Below are positions 53,110 through 62,600 of a stretch of 64,000 nt of DNA, piece after piece. The DNA lies in the NCBI RefSeq assembly GCF_004298145.1, contig NZ_SCRH01000030.1:194398-258397 (forward strand), read 5' to 3'. Positions within the stretch are counted from its first letter, which is position 1; the number at the start of each line of letters is the position of its first letter. The position numbers were made by a program, and so were the translations under genes. The DNA is from Mycobacterium sp. Lineage in GTDB: Bacteria; Actinomycetota; Actinomycetes; Mycobacteriales; Mycobacteriaceae. The notes under the pieces are model-generated. The model had not been told where the DNA came from. It searched no databases and worked only from the letters and a program-made list of their open reading frames with translations.

Positions 53110-53502
53110 TCAGGCCTTGGTCAAATTGAGCCCGGCATCACGGGGAAGGTAGACGTCGAAGACAAGGATCGCGCCGATCGTTGTCACGAGCCAAACCATG
53201 ACCGTGGCGGCGAGCCATGATGCGGCCCCATAGATGCTCAGGCCGTGCGTTGACACCGCAGCAACGCCCATCGCGCCAAGGGTCAGGGTCAGACCGGTGC
53301 ATCCCAGCAGCAGCGACGCGTATCCACGAGGCAATTTCAAGATCTTCAGTGACAGGGTGGTCTGCGTTATCGAGAAAAACACCACGGCGACGATGAGGCC
53401 CGATGCCGTCAGTACCACATGGGGAACGGTCCGTGCCGCCAACGCCAACCCGATCGTCCACGTTGCCGACCGCGCAGCGGTTCGGAGCACAAAGTACTTC
53501 AC
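53110..53502 (-). CDS. Four-span membrane protein (phage-holin-like), 130 aa
   Basis: GTG 53502 overlaps the stop of the 37-codon frame (GTGA). The product begins KYFVLRTAARSATWTIGLALAA and has about four hydrophobic segments with short loops, the layout of the mycobacterial four-TMS holin-superfamily proteins; no motif gives a function. Its expression is probably coupled to the small upstream frame and controlled from the divergent promoter beside the 31-bp motif. Confidence 0.75.
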   Translation of the reverse strand: MKYFVLRTAARSATWTIGLALAARTVPHVVLTASGLIVAVVFFSITQTTLSLKILKLPRGYASLLLGCTGLTLTLGAMGVAAVSTHGLSIYGAASWLAATVMVWLVTTIGAILVFDVYLPRDAGLNLTKA

Positions 53503-53612
53503 GACGCCGGCGCCTTTACTACGGCAACATCTGATCGCGGTCGGCAATGCGCGCGGGTAGCCTGATCGTCAAACCGTTTAATGAGGGCGGCGCTGGCTCG
53601 GAAGGTGACCAT
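53499..53612 (-). CDS. Possible 37-aa leader or small protein coupled to the membrane protein
   Basis: ATG 53612 follows AGGAGCC at ideal distance; TGA 53499 overlaps the GTG of the next gene. The product is basic (KRFDDQATRAHCRPRSD) and begins with ten mixed residues. A TATAAT lies 29-34 bases upstream of the ATG (53641-53646, minus strand). A short coupled frame with good signals suggests real translation, but I see no relative. Confidence 0.45.
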   Translation of the reverse strand: MVTFRASAALIKRFDDQATRAHCRPRSDVAVVKAPAS

Positions 53613-53626
53613 GGCGGCTCCTGAAA

Positions 53627-53657
53627 CTAACAGATAAGTAATTATATTTTAGAAATG
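53627..53657. promoter_or_regulatory. 31-bp AT-rich motif, copy 1
   Basis: CTAAC-GA-AA...TTAGAA-TG. It aligns without gaps with 54792-54822 at 21 of 31 positions. It lies between the divergent regulator gene (46 bases away) and the small frame/membrane gene (15 bases away) and contains the TATAAT box of the latter. Confidence 0.55.
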
Positions 53658-53702
53658 ATTGGCAGTAACGTCAAGGCTCTTGTGATCTAGAAGTCAGGTG
53701 CG

Positions 53703-54407
53703 ATGGACCAATTGCGACGCGACGCCTCCGGGATCGGTGCCCTCGCCGACCCGGTGCGCTACGAGCTGTATCAGTTTGTGTGTTCGCAACCCGGACCGGT
53801 GAGCCGTGATCAGGCAGCCGAAGTGGTGGGAATCGCCCGGCATCAGGCCAAGTTTCATCTGGATCGGCTGACGGCCGAGGGCCTGCTGGAATGTGACTAC
53901 GCTCGGTTGACAGGTCGGTCCGGCCCGGGAGCGGGACGCACCTCGAAACTGTATCGGCGAGTCCACCGCGACATCGCGGTCAGTTTGCCGCAACGTCAGT
54001 ACGAGTTGGCCGGGCGGCTGATGGGCAAGGCCATCGTCCAATCCCAGCAGAGCGGTGCGCCCGTAGTAGAGGTGTTGTACCGCAATGCCCACGACTACGG
54101 CCGGAGCATCGCCGATACCGTGCTCCGCGCCGCGCGGCGGCCGCTGGCCGGCGCGGGGGCCGCGCTGAAGTTGGTGACACGGTTGTTGCGAGAGTATGGC
54201 TATGAACCGCACCACGACGACGACGGGGTGTATCTGGTCAACTGCCCGTTCCATGCGCTGGCTCAAGAGCAGACCGAGTTGGCCTGTGGCATGAACCATG
54301 CGCTGATCGATGGGATGGTCGATGCGTTAACCCCGCATTGCCTGGAGGCCCGGCTGCAGCCGACCCCGGGCCGGTGTTGTGTAGTCGTGGTACCAAGCGC
54401 CGAATAG
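53703..54407 (+). CDS. ArsR-like/COG2345 regulator with C-terminal cysteines (SufR-like)
   Basis: 234 residues. Winged helix: GALADPVRYELYQFVCSQPG and RHQAKFHLDRLTAEGLLE. The C-terminal half has LREYGYEPHHDDDGVYLVNCPFHALA, ACGMNHALIDGMVDAL and GRCCVVVV. This CPFH...CGMNH...C arrangement is that of COG2345/SufR-type regulators, where the cysteines hold an iron-sulfur cluster or metal. It would sense redox or iron-sulfur status. The 31-bp motif upstream and at 54792 is its likely binding site. Confidence 0.85.
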   Translation: MDQLRRDASGIGALADPVRYELYQFVCSQPGPVSRDQAAEVVGIARHQAKFHLDRLTAEGLLECDYARLTGRSGPGAGRTSKLYRRVHRDIAVSLPQRQYELAGRLMGKAIVQSQQSGAPVVEVLYRNAHDYGRSIADTVLRAARRPLAGAGAALKLVTRLLREYGYEPHHDDDGVYLVNCPFHALAQEQTELACGMNHALIDGMVDALTPHCLEARLQPTPGRCCVVVVPSAE

Positions 54408-54506
54408 CTCTCGGGGACAGCGCATCTGTTCCTCGCGTGCGGGCGACGCAGACATCGCGATACGCCAAACCTTCTGGGCGAGAAGGGTTCTCGTGGCGCA
54501 AGAAGC

Positions 54507-54734
54507 TCAGGGGCGGAGGGGATTGACGCGAATGAAGTATTCACCCATGCTGATCCGCCCGGCCGCGAAAGCGATCAGATGTCCGATGTCATCGAGGCTG
54601 GGAAACTTGCCCTGCAAGACGCTGGTGGCGATCACGCTGCGCACGGCGCACCGGTCGGCGTGCGGTAGGTCTGCGGCCCGTTCGTCGACGATGTGCCACA
54701 TCAGCGCCAAGTCATCTGCATCGTCCCATGTCAC
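54507..54734 (-). CDS. Small hypothetical protein, 75 aa
   Basis: 75 acidic, mostly helical residues starting TWDDADDLALMWHIVDERAA and containing ADRCAVRSVIATSVLQGKF. No signal peptide or membrane span. I do not recognise it. The second copy of the 31-bp motif lies 58 bases upstream of its ATG, which links it to the regulator at 53703. It converges with that regulator gene. Confidence 0.6.
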   Translation of the reverse strand: MTWDDADDLALMWHIVDERAADLPHADRCAVRSVIATSVLQGKFPSLDDIGHLIAFAAGRISMGEYFIRVNPLRP

Positions 54735-54791
54735 GACCCCTCACACGATCCTTACGGGTTGGTGACCGATGGTGACCAGAGCTCCTCGAAG

Positions 54792-54822
54792 CTAACGGAC
54801 AATATCTCATACCTTAGAACTG
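54792..54822. promoter_or_regulatory. 31-bp AT-rich motif, copy 2
   Basis: Same spacing and ends as copy 1 (CTAAC-GA-AA...TA--TTAGAA-TG). It lies upstream of the 75-aa gene. The remaining 146 bases to the DUF488 gene show nothing else I can name. Confidence 0.5.
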
Positions 54823-54968
54823 TGCGGCTTCCACATCAAGCGCTTTCGTCGTGGGTTGCGATGGTTTCTGCCTGAGTACACGACATCTGGGCCGGCGCGG
54901 CTCGCTGAGCGGGCGTGGGGGAGCGCCGACGCGGTCGAGCGCAAGTTCCGGGTGCCGTTGATGCCGTT

Positions 54969-55526
54969 TCAGGCACTGCCGGCGTTCGCTGGGTACGTTA
55001 CGAGCTTGCGATCGTCGACGATGGGTGTGGCGCCCCATTGGCCGAGTCGGTGCTGACGCGGGGCGGATCCGATCATCAGGTGCCATACCGTCCAGCCCTG
55101 GGCGACAAGGCTGTTCGCGATCAATAGCCGATGGCATCGCCATGGCAGCGGCTCGCCGCACATGATCGCGAGTCGGTGCGAGCGGGCGAGGGTGAGCAGT
55201 CGTGTGAGGCCGTGTTGGTATTCGTTGCTGAGGGTGTAGTCCGCGTAGTTCTTGAAGCTCATGTTTTGCCAGCCCGCGTTGATGCTGGGATCGACGTTTT
55301 GTCGACGGCGGCGGCCCCCGAGTTCGGGAAGGTGGAGGTAGCCGATACCGGAGTCGTTGAGCCACCGCGACATCTCCGCACTTCCGAACTGCGGGTTGCG
55401 TCGCGAGCCAGGCTGGGCGCGCACGTCGACGAGCAGGTTGATACGGGCGCGATCCAGGGGCTCCAAGAAGGTCGGCACCGGGCATGTCCAATGTCCGATG
55501 GTCCAGATCTCGCCGGGGCCGCTCAT
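54969..55526 (-). CDS. DUF488 family protein (long form)
   Basis: 185 residues: IWTIGHWTCPVPTFLEPLDR at the start, LLVDVRAQPGSRRNPQF, IGYLHLPELGGRRR, and LAIMCGEPLPWRCHRLLIANSLVAQGW near the end, all DUF488 hallmarks including the cysteine-containing CGEPLPWRCHR that may bind metal. Function unknown. It follows the DUF2945 gene by 15 bases, and the pair is one operon. Confidence 0.9.
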   Translation of the reverse strand: MSGPGEIWTIGHWTCPVPTFLEPLDRARINLLVDVRAQPGSRRNPQFGSAEMSRWLNDSGIGYLHLPELGGRRRRQNVDPSINAGWQNMSFKNYADYTLSNEYQHGLTRLLTLARSHRLAIMCGEPLPWRCHRLLIANSLVAQGWTVWHLMIGSAPRQHRLGQWGATPIVDDRKLVTYPANAGSA

Positions 55527-55541
55527 GGGCGTGTGGTGCCT

Positions 55542-55754
55542 CTAGTCGATCTTCTCCAGGGCGCCGCCCTTGTGCATCGCGATGTGGTCGGTTCTGTCGC
55601 TTCTGATCTCGTATTGCGGGTCGTCCTTCGTGCAATGCCGTTGATGGCCTTTGTACTCGGTGTCACGGGTGTGCTTTTTTACGATGACACCGCTGACGTG
55701 TCCGGCTTCCGAATTCCACCGGACGTGGTCTCCGACCTCGAAATGTTCCGGCAT
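55542..55754 (-). CDS. DUF2945/HVA1 TUDOR-like small protein
   Basis: 70 residues with FEVGDHVRWNSEAGHVSGVIVK, the hypervirulence-associated (HVA1) TUDOR-like fold, and DPQYEIRSDRTDHIAMHKGGAL. These proteins are small SH3-like barrels of unknown role. First gene of a two-gene operon with DUF488, divergent from the LysR gene. Confidence 0.88.
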   Translation of the reverse strand: MPEHFEVGDHVRWNSEAGHVSGVIVKKHTRDTEYKGHQRHCTKDDPQYEIRSDRTDHIAMHKGGALEKID

Positions 55755-55859
55755 CGTGCGTCCCCCTCGTCTGCGTTTCGCTTCGGTTCATCAATCATCG
55801 CGCTGAATCGTCTCGGGATCGATAGTCGGCGGCGGTCGGCCGCGTGGTCGAATGGGCCC

Positions 55860-56771
55860 ATGCTGTTTCGCCAGCTCGAGTACTTCGTCGCGCTCGCCTC
55901 CGAGCGCCACTTCGCGCGCGCCGCGCGGGCTTGCTACGTGTCCCAGCCCGCGCTCTCGGAGGCCATCCGCAAGCTCGAATCCGAACTCAACGTCCCGCTG
56001 GTGCGGCGCGGGCAGAGGTTCGAAGGCCTCACTCCCGAAGGCGAGCGGTTGGTGCCCTGGGCGCGGCGCATCCTGGCGGACCGCGACGCACTCAAACAGG
56101 AAGTCACCGCGCTGCAGGCCGGGATCACCGGCGACCTGCGGCTCGGGGTGGTCCCGGCGGCCTCGACCACCGTTGCGCTGCTTACGGATCCGTTCTGTGC
56201 CGCGCATCCGTTGGTACGGGTCCGGCTCGAGGTCAATCTGCGTTCGGCCGGCATCGTCGACAGGGTCCGCAAGTTCGAATTGGATGCCGGCATCCTCTAT
56301 CCGGACCAACAGGACACGGCCGACCTGCTGGTCACCCCGCTCTACCACGAGCAGCCGGTGCTCATCGCCGCCGCCGAACTGCTCGACGGCGAATCGGAGA
56401 CCATCACGTGGTCGGACGCCGTGCAGCTACCGCTGTGTCTGCTGACCCAGGGCATGCGTGGCCGCCGGGTCATCGACGACGCGCTGGCAACCCACGACCT
56501 CCAAGTGACACCGCAGCTGGAAACCGATTCCGTGGCAGCACTGTTCGCGCACGTCCGCACCGGCCGGTGGGCGAGCATCGTGCCTCAACCGTGGATCCAC
56601 ACCCTCGGCATACCCGCCGGGGCCAGGATGCTGCGGCTGCGGCGGCCCTCCGTCACCGCGTTGATCGCGCTGGTCACCAACCGGGCGGAGCCGGGCTCGC
56701 TGCTGACCCGCGCGCTGCGACGGACCGCGCGCGAGGCCCGCATCGGTGCCACGCTCAGCGAGCCGTCCTAG
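55860..56771 (+). CDS. LysR-family transcriptional regulator
   Basis: 303 residues: FRQLEYFVALASERHFARAA and YVSQPALSEAIRKLESELNV form the N-terminal helix-turn-helix, and the rest is a periplasmic-binding-like effector domain (GDLRLGVVPAASTTVALL). LysR proteins commonly activate an adjacent gene; the formate dehydrogenase gene follows 111 bases downstream on the same strand. ATG 55860 matches the family start; upstream frame is antisense to DUF2945. Confidence 0.9.
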   Translation: MLFRQLEYFVALASERHFARAARACYVSQPALSEAIRKLESELNVPLVRRGQRFEGLTPEGERLVPWARRILADRDALKQEVTALQAGITGDLRLGVVPAASTTVALLTDPFCAAHPLVRVRLEVNLRSAGIVDRVRKFELDAGILYPDQQDTADLLVTPLYHEQPVLIAAAELLDGESETITWSDAVQLPLCLLTQGMRGRRVIDDALATHDLQVTPQLETDSVAALFAHVRTGRWASIVPQPWIHTLGIPAGARMLRLRRPSVTALIALVTNRAEPGSLLTRALRRTAREARIGATLSEPS

Positions 56772-56882
56772 CCACCGCCTCGGCTGATCGGCGTTGCCTA
56801 TCAGCTGGTCGGAATCGCGTCTTGGACAGCCCCGGGGTCGCCCCCCGAGACTGGGCTTGATCGTCAGTCAAAGGAGAATTCA

Positions 56883-58037
56883 ATGGCCAAGTGTGTGATG
56901 GTGCTCTATCCCGACCCCGTCGACGGATACCCGCCGACCTACGCGCGCGACAGCATCCCGACGATCCACGGATACCCCGACGGCAGCACCGTACCGACTC
57001 CGTCGACGATCGACTTCACCCCCGGTGAGCTCCTCGGCTGCGTGTCGGGCGCGCTCGGCCTGCGCAAATTCTTCGAAGACGCCGGGCACGAATTGGTGGT
57101 GACGTCGGACAAGGACGGCCCCGACTCGGAGTTCGAACGCGCGTTACCCGACGCCGAAATCGTGATTTCACAACCGTTTTGGCCTGCCTACCTGACCAAG
57201 GAACGTATCGCCAAGGCGCCCAGACTCAAGCTGGCGTTGACCGCGGGCATCGGCTCGGACCACGTGGACCTGGATGCGGCGCAAGAGCGCGGGATCACCG
57301 TGGCCGAGGTGACCTACAGCAACAGCATCAGCGTCGCCGAGCACGCGGTGATGCAGATTCTGGCGCTGGTCCGCAATTTCGTCCCGTCGCACCGGTGGGT
57401 GGCCGAGGGCGGCTGGAACATCGCGGATTGCGTCGAGCGGGCCTACGACCTCGAGGGCATGGATGTCGGCGTGGTCGCCGCCGGACGGATCGGGCGTGCG
57501 GTGCTGCGCCGGCTTGCTCCGTTCGACGTCAAACTGCACTACACGGACACGCGCCGGCTGGCGCCGGACGTGGAGAAGGAACTGAACGTGACGTTTCATC
57601 CCACGGTGGAGGCGCTGGTGCGGGCCGTCGACGTGGTGTCCATCCACTCGCCACTGTACGAAGACACCCGCAGGATGTTCGACGAAAAGCTGATCTCGAC
57701 GATGCGGCGCGGCTCCTACATCGTCAACACCGCCCGCGCCGAGGAGACCGTCCCGGAAGCGATCGTGGATGCGCTGCGCAGCGGCCGGCTCGGGGGTTAC
57801 GCCGGAGACGTGTGGTACCCGCAGCCGCCGCCACCCGGGCACCCGTGGCGGACCATGCCGAATAATGCGATGACTCCGCATGTTTCGGGCACCACGTTGT
57901 CCGCTCAGGCGCGCTACGCCGCCGGTACCCGGGAGGTCCTGGAAAACTGGTTCGCCGGCAAGCCCCTTCGCCCGGAGTATCTGATCGTCGAGGGCGGAAA
58001 GCTGGCGGGCACCGGGGCTTTGTCCTACCAGAAGTAG
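56883..58037 (+). CDS. fdh: NAD-dependent formate dehydrogenase
   Basis: 384 residues; oxidises formate to CO2 with reduction of NAD, cofactor-free of metals. It closely follows the known M. vaccae enzyme (DPVDGYP.TYARD, SQPFWPAYLT). Catalytic parts: Asn in TYSNSISVAEH, Arg in YIVNTARAE, His in MTPHVSGTT. The Rossmann motif is VVAAGRIGRAVLRRL. The residues after the catalytic Arg (ARAEETVPEAI) differ from the usual ARGK. AAAGGAGAAT precedes the ATG. The C-terminus lacks about 17 residues of the M. vaccae enzyme and ends within a 15-bp duplication. Confidence 0.93.
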   Translation: MAKCVMVLYPDPVDGYPPTYARDSIPTIHGYPDGSTVPTPSTIDFTPGELLGCVSGALGLRKFFEDAGHELVVTSDKDGPDSEFERALPDAEIVISQPFWPAYLTKERIAKAPRLKLALTAGIGSDHVDLDAAQERGITVAEVTYSNSISVAEHAVMQILALVRNFVPSHRWVAEGGWNIADCVERAYDLEGMDVGVVAAGRIGRAVLRRLAPFDVKLHYTDTRRLAPDVEKELNVTFHPTVEALVRAVDVVSIHSPLYEDTRRMFDEKLISTMRRGSYIVNTARAEETVPEAIVDALRSGRLGGYAGDVWYPQPPPPGHPWRTMPNNAMTPHVSGTTLSAQARYAAGTREVLENWFAGKPLRPEYLIVEGGKLAGTGALSYQK

Positions 58038-58052
58038 TCCTACCAGAAGTAG
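58023..58052. repeat. 15-bp tandem duplication at two convergent stop codons
   Basis: TCCTACCAGAAGTAG occurs twice in a row. Copy 1 is the last five codons of fdh (SYQK-stop); copy 2, read on the minus strand, is the YFW-stop end of the next gene. No base separates the copies. Confidence 0.9.
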
Positions 58053-59515
58053 TCGTGGGACCTCGGATTCGCCGTCGACGGGGCCATGGGCGGCACGTAG
58101 CCACCCACCAGCGCGCGATGCCACCACGCCCGATCACGCCGCAGTTCGGCTGCGGTGGTGAAGCGGTACTGGTAGAGCTGTGCACGCACATACCGGGGCG
58201 GCGAATCCGGGAAGGGATTGTGGCGCAACAGACGCAGGGTCGGCCGGTCGTTGCGCAGCAGCCGCTGCAGCAACGGCCTCAGCCAGGGCTGCGCGTAGCC
58301 CGGCGAGATCGCGGCGAACCACATCAGCCAGTCCAGACGCAGGTGATAGGGGGCCCACTGGCGCGGCAGCCTCCGCAGACCGCCCGGCTTGCCTTTGAAT
58401 TCGTATTCCCGCCAGAGGGTCTGGTCGGTGAGGTGGGTATCGTCGGTGCCCTCGATCACCACCTCGCGGCGGATGCGCCCGATGCTGCCGAACGCCCCGT
58501 AGGTATTCACCAGATGAAATGAGTTGAACGACATGTTCATTCGCTGACGCGAGGAGAGCATGTTGCGTATCGGCCAATAGCTCATGAACAGCACGGCGGC
58601 CGTGACCGCGACGACCAGGCCGACAAACCACGGCGGCTCTGACAAATAGGCCGCCGGCCGGCCGTGCGTCGGGTGAAGGTTCCGGGGCACTAGCAACGCG
58701 ACCGACGAGTCGTCGATGGCGCTGCACGCCAACAGGATCGTCGCCCAGTTGAGCCAGGCGAAGTTGCCCGACGCGACCAGCCACAACTGGGTGACGACGA
58801 TGATCGCCGCGGCCACGCTGGCCGCGGGCTGCGGCGCGAACAATCCGAACGGCACGATCAGCTGCGCGAAATGGTTACCCGCCACCTCGATCCGGTGCAG
58901 CGGTTTGGGCAGATGGTGGAAGAACCAACTCAGCGGCCCCGGCATGGGCTGTGTTTCATGGTGGTAGTACAAGCACGTCAGATCGCGCCAGCACGGGTCG
59001 CCGCGCATCTTGATCAGCCCGGCACCGAATTCGACTCGGAACAACAGCAATCGGACCATCCACAACGTCAGCACCGGAGGTGCCACGTCGTGGTTGCCGA
59101 CAAAGATCATCAGAAACCCGGTCTCGAGCAGCAGCGACTCCCAGCCGAACGAGTACCAGGTTTGGCCGACGTTGACGATCGAGAGATAGAGCACCCACAG
59201 CGTCAGCCACATCAGCATCGCCGCCCACAGCGGTACCGCGTCAGCGGCCCCGGCGACGACGGCCGCCGACAGCGCCGCACCGAACCAGGCGGCCGCCGCA
59301 AACAGCCGATCGGAATAGCGCAGGTGAAAGATGCTCGGCGTGCGCCAAAACGACTGCCTCGCCACAAACCGTGGAATGGGCAATATCCCGTGTTCACCGA
59401 TGAGCGCGCGGAACTGCGCTGCGGCCGCGACGAACGCCAGCAGATAGATCGCGGCGGCGCCGCGCTCGAGCACCAGTCTGCCCACCCAATATTCGGGCGC
59501 GGAAAACCAGCTCAT
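58040..59515 (-). CDS. Lipase-maturation-factor-like membrane protein (Rv0235c orthologue)
   Basis: 491 residues from ATG 59515, which follows GAGGAG. At least eight membrane helices, with the LMF1/2 family blocks YSFGWESLLLETGFLMIF, FRVEFGAGLIKMRGDPCWRDL and YYHHETQPMPGPLSWFFHHLP. The C-terminal third is soluble (WREYEFKGKPGGLRRLPRQW). Vertebrate LMF proteins help fold lipases; the bacterial role is not known. It precedes aftD on the minus strand as in M. tuberculosis, 87 bases apart. Confidence 0.88.
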   Translation of the reverse strand: MSWFSAPEYWVGRLVLERGAAAIYLLAFVAAAAQFRALIGEHGILPIPRFVARQSFWRTPSIFHLRYSDRLFAAAAWFGAALSAAVVAGAADAVPLWAAMLMWLTLWVLYLSIVNVGQTWYSFGWESLLLETGFLMIFVGNHDVAPPVLTLWMVRLLLFRVEFGAGLIKMRGDPCWRDLTCLYYHHETQPMPGPLSWFFHHLPKPLHRIEVAGNHFAQLIVPFGLFAPQPAASVAAAIIVVTQLWLVASGNFAWLNWATILLACSAIDDSSVALLVPRNLHPTHGRPAAYLSEPPWFVGLVVAVTAAVLFMSYWPIRNMLSSRQRMNMSFNSFHLVNTYGAFGSIGRIRREVVIEGTDDTHLTDQTLWREYEFKGKPGGLRRLPRQWAPYHLRLDWLMWFAAISPGYAQPWLRPLLQRLLRNDRPTLRLLRHNPFPDSPPRYVRAQLYQYRFTTAAELRRDRAWWHRALVGGYVPPMAPSTANPRSHDYFW

Positions 59516-59602
59516 GGCGCTCACTCCTCGGGTGGTGCCGGTTACACCACCCCGCGTATCCAGTCAATCAGCCGGTAAACGGGTAGCCAATACCCCGGCG
59601 AA

Positions 59603-62600
59603 TTATTCGTCGCCCGGCTCGCGCGCCCGGTTGGGTACCGCAACCACCGAGGCGGTCAACAGCGCAAGCGAAACCAATGCCAGCAGTTGGATATTCGCGG
59701 AATGGCCGGCATAACCGTCGACCGAGCGCCAGGGTTGCCGCGACAGTGCCGCCCCGGCCATGATCAGCCCGCCGGCGCTGCCGACGAGCGCGAGTCGCTC
59801 CCAGCGCCGCCCGTGCAGCGCATACCGCAGGGCCAGGGCGGCGCCCATCACCATGGCGCCGCCGACACCGGCGATCACTGCCCCCGCGGCCACCGCCGGG
59901 ACCGCCGCCCATGCCCCGGGTCGCCATGGCGGTGCCGGTGCGGCTGCGTCGTCGACGTCCCTTCTGGTGCGCCAGAAGGCGAGCATCGCCAGCAGCGGCA
60001 GCAAGGCCAGGCCCACGGCCAGGCCGGCGCGGTAGAGCGAGTTGGAGGCGAACGTCAGCGTGATGGTGCCGGGGTCGCCCGCGGGAACCACCCAGCCCTG
60101 CTGCCAGCCGTTGACGACGATCGGCGTCAGCCGGGTCCCGGTGCCGGTGTGTGCCACCCAGCCGGGGTTGATGCTTTCGGGGATGACCAGGACGCGGGAG
60201 GTGGCCGAGGGGGCGGCCTGGACTTCGCGCCGGTCCGGTCCCCACGCCCGCCAGGACGAAACACGTTGCGCCGGTGGGGCTTCGGCGGTGGGTGAGGTCG
60301 ACAGTTCGGCTCCGTCGACGACGAACTGCGCGCCCGGGTTGATCAACAGCTCCTGTTGGCCCGCGGGCAGCGCGATCGGGTCGCGGTCGCACGGCACCAC
60401 CGCGAGGGGCTGGTCATCCAGTATCGCCCCGACCGTGGTGTGAATCGCGGTGCGCACGAACCGGCCCGCGACCGCGATGACGGGGCCGACGTCGCAACCG
60501 ACGGTGAGTGCCCGAACGCGGTTGCGGGCGGCGTCGGCGGGTGCGATCGGGTTGCCGTCGGCGCCGAGCGCGGCCACCTCGGCCAGGCCGGGCGGCTTGA
60601 GCTGGTCGAAGCCCAACGCGTTGCGGTCGATGACGTCGTCCCAGTCCAGCAGGCTGATGGTCACGGTGTCGGTGACCCGGGGCTTCAGCGCGAGCGTGTG
60701 CGCCCGCCCCGCCCCGCTGGAATCCCCGCGGTCGGGCTTGACCGCCGCGACTTGTGGGCCGTCGCCGAGGTTGACGGCCACCACCGTCGGATGCACGGGC
60801 AGAGCCGCGCGGCTCGGAACCAGGCGCAGCCCGGTGACCTCGGTGGGGCGTGGCAGGGTGAGCGTCAGGGTGGGCGGCGTCTTGTGCTGCACCACCCGCT
60901 GCGGCGCCGTCCACGCGGTGGCCGGGTCACCGTCGGTGGCCGCGTAGGCCGAGCCGAGCACGTCCACCGAATCCGAATCACCGTGAGCCACAGTGGTATT
61001 GGGTTCGGCGATCAGGGCGGCCAGCTTGGGGCCCTGCCGGGGCCGCACCCACACCATCGGGGTGACTGACACCGGTGCCGGCACCGTCAGCGTCCGGCTG
61101 AAGTTCACCGGCTCCTCCGGGGCCAGGGCCATCGACGGCGCGCAGCGCACGCTGTCGGGCGCCGGGGCGCAGCCTGGCCTGCCGAGCAGTTCCGATCCCA
61201 GGTCCCACCCCGTGATCGGCGAGCCGGGCGGCGGTCCGGGCACCCGCACGGTGTGCCGCAGGTCGACCTGGTGGGCGAACCCGGACGCGTCGTACTGGGT
61301 GATCGTCAGGTCGGTGATGCCGAATTGGACCCCGGCGGATCCGTCGTCGGTGCCCGCGGCCGTGATCCGCACCCATGGGGTTTCGCCGTAGGGGAGCGCC
61401 GCGGCGAGCGGCTTGCCCGGCTCATCGAACCGCAGCGTGGTGCTGCCGGTGGCGGTTTCGATCAGGATGCGGCGGACCTGGGAGCCGACGGCGGTTGCGC
61501 TGGGCGTCAACGTGATTGCCGCGTTGGTCACCGGGTGGTCGAAATCGATCTGCATCCACTGGCCGACGGCGGACTGCAGCGAGTTGGACACCCAGGCGGT
61601 CGCCGAGTCCCCGTCGATCGCGGCGGCCGGGGAGGTCGCCGGTGCGACGTCGGGCATCGCGGTGGAATCCGACGATGAGCTCGAAACCGTGATCCGGCCG
61701 CCCGTCCAGGCGCCGGCCACCGGCTCGGCGCCGGGGACGGGATAGTCGGGCACCCGGTTGTAGGTGTGCCGCGCGTCGCCGGGGGCCCGGGTCGCCGACG
61801 AATGTTGGTCCACCCGGCCGTAATCCGTCTCCCGGGCCACCGGGGTGTCGGTGACGGTCACGCCGGCCCCCGGCGGCAGCGGCAGCCCGGCGGCGCGCGC
61901 ATCGGCGGTCATCAGCACCGGGCCCAGCGGCGGCTGGCCCAGCAGCCGCCGCCGTTCGTCAAGGCGCAGCAGCACTTCCGGCCCGCCGTCGACCCGGGTC
62001 AGCCGGTCGGCGTCGGCGAAGTAGGGCGTGGCGGGGTCACCGGGATCACCGGGATGGCCGGGACCGCCATCGCCGCCGACGGAAAAGATCTCGATCGCGG
62101 GGTAGCGCGGCCGCAATCCGCCGTCCGCGACGAAGCCCGCCAGCGTGCCGGGCCCCACCGGAGCACCGAACTGCGCCACCTTGCGTAGCCCCGGCGAGCC
62201 GTCGACGGCGCGGTGCACCAGGATCGGCCGCGCCGAGCGCGACGTGTCCGGATCCAGGTCGTTGCGCACCACCAGATACGAAATGCCTTGTCGCACCAGG
62301 GTATCGGCCAGGCCGGCCGAGGGCCGGCCGGCGGCGAACAGGCGCTGCACCGAATCGAGCGCCCGGATGGTTTGCGGCGGGGTCAGCGGGATCGAATCCC
62401 GCACCCCCCACGGGCTGGCGCCCAGCACCTGCAGCGGCTCGTCGTGGCTGGTGCCCCACACCTGGGTGGCGAACGGCGCCCCAGGGACGACGAGCACCCG
62501 CCCGGGTGTGGGTGCGCCCGTGTTGTGCTCGGTGAGCCAGCCGGCGGCTTCATGCCAATAGGGCGGGATCGCGCTGAACGTTCCGGGCGGAGTGAGCCGA

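Noticed and set aside
54856..55056. Short plus-strand frame with WFLPEYTT...AERAWGSADAVERKF
   Set aside because: No good start or ribosome binding site, and it enters the antisense of DUF488.
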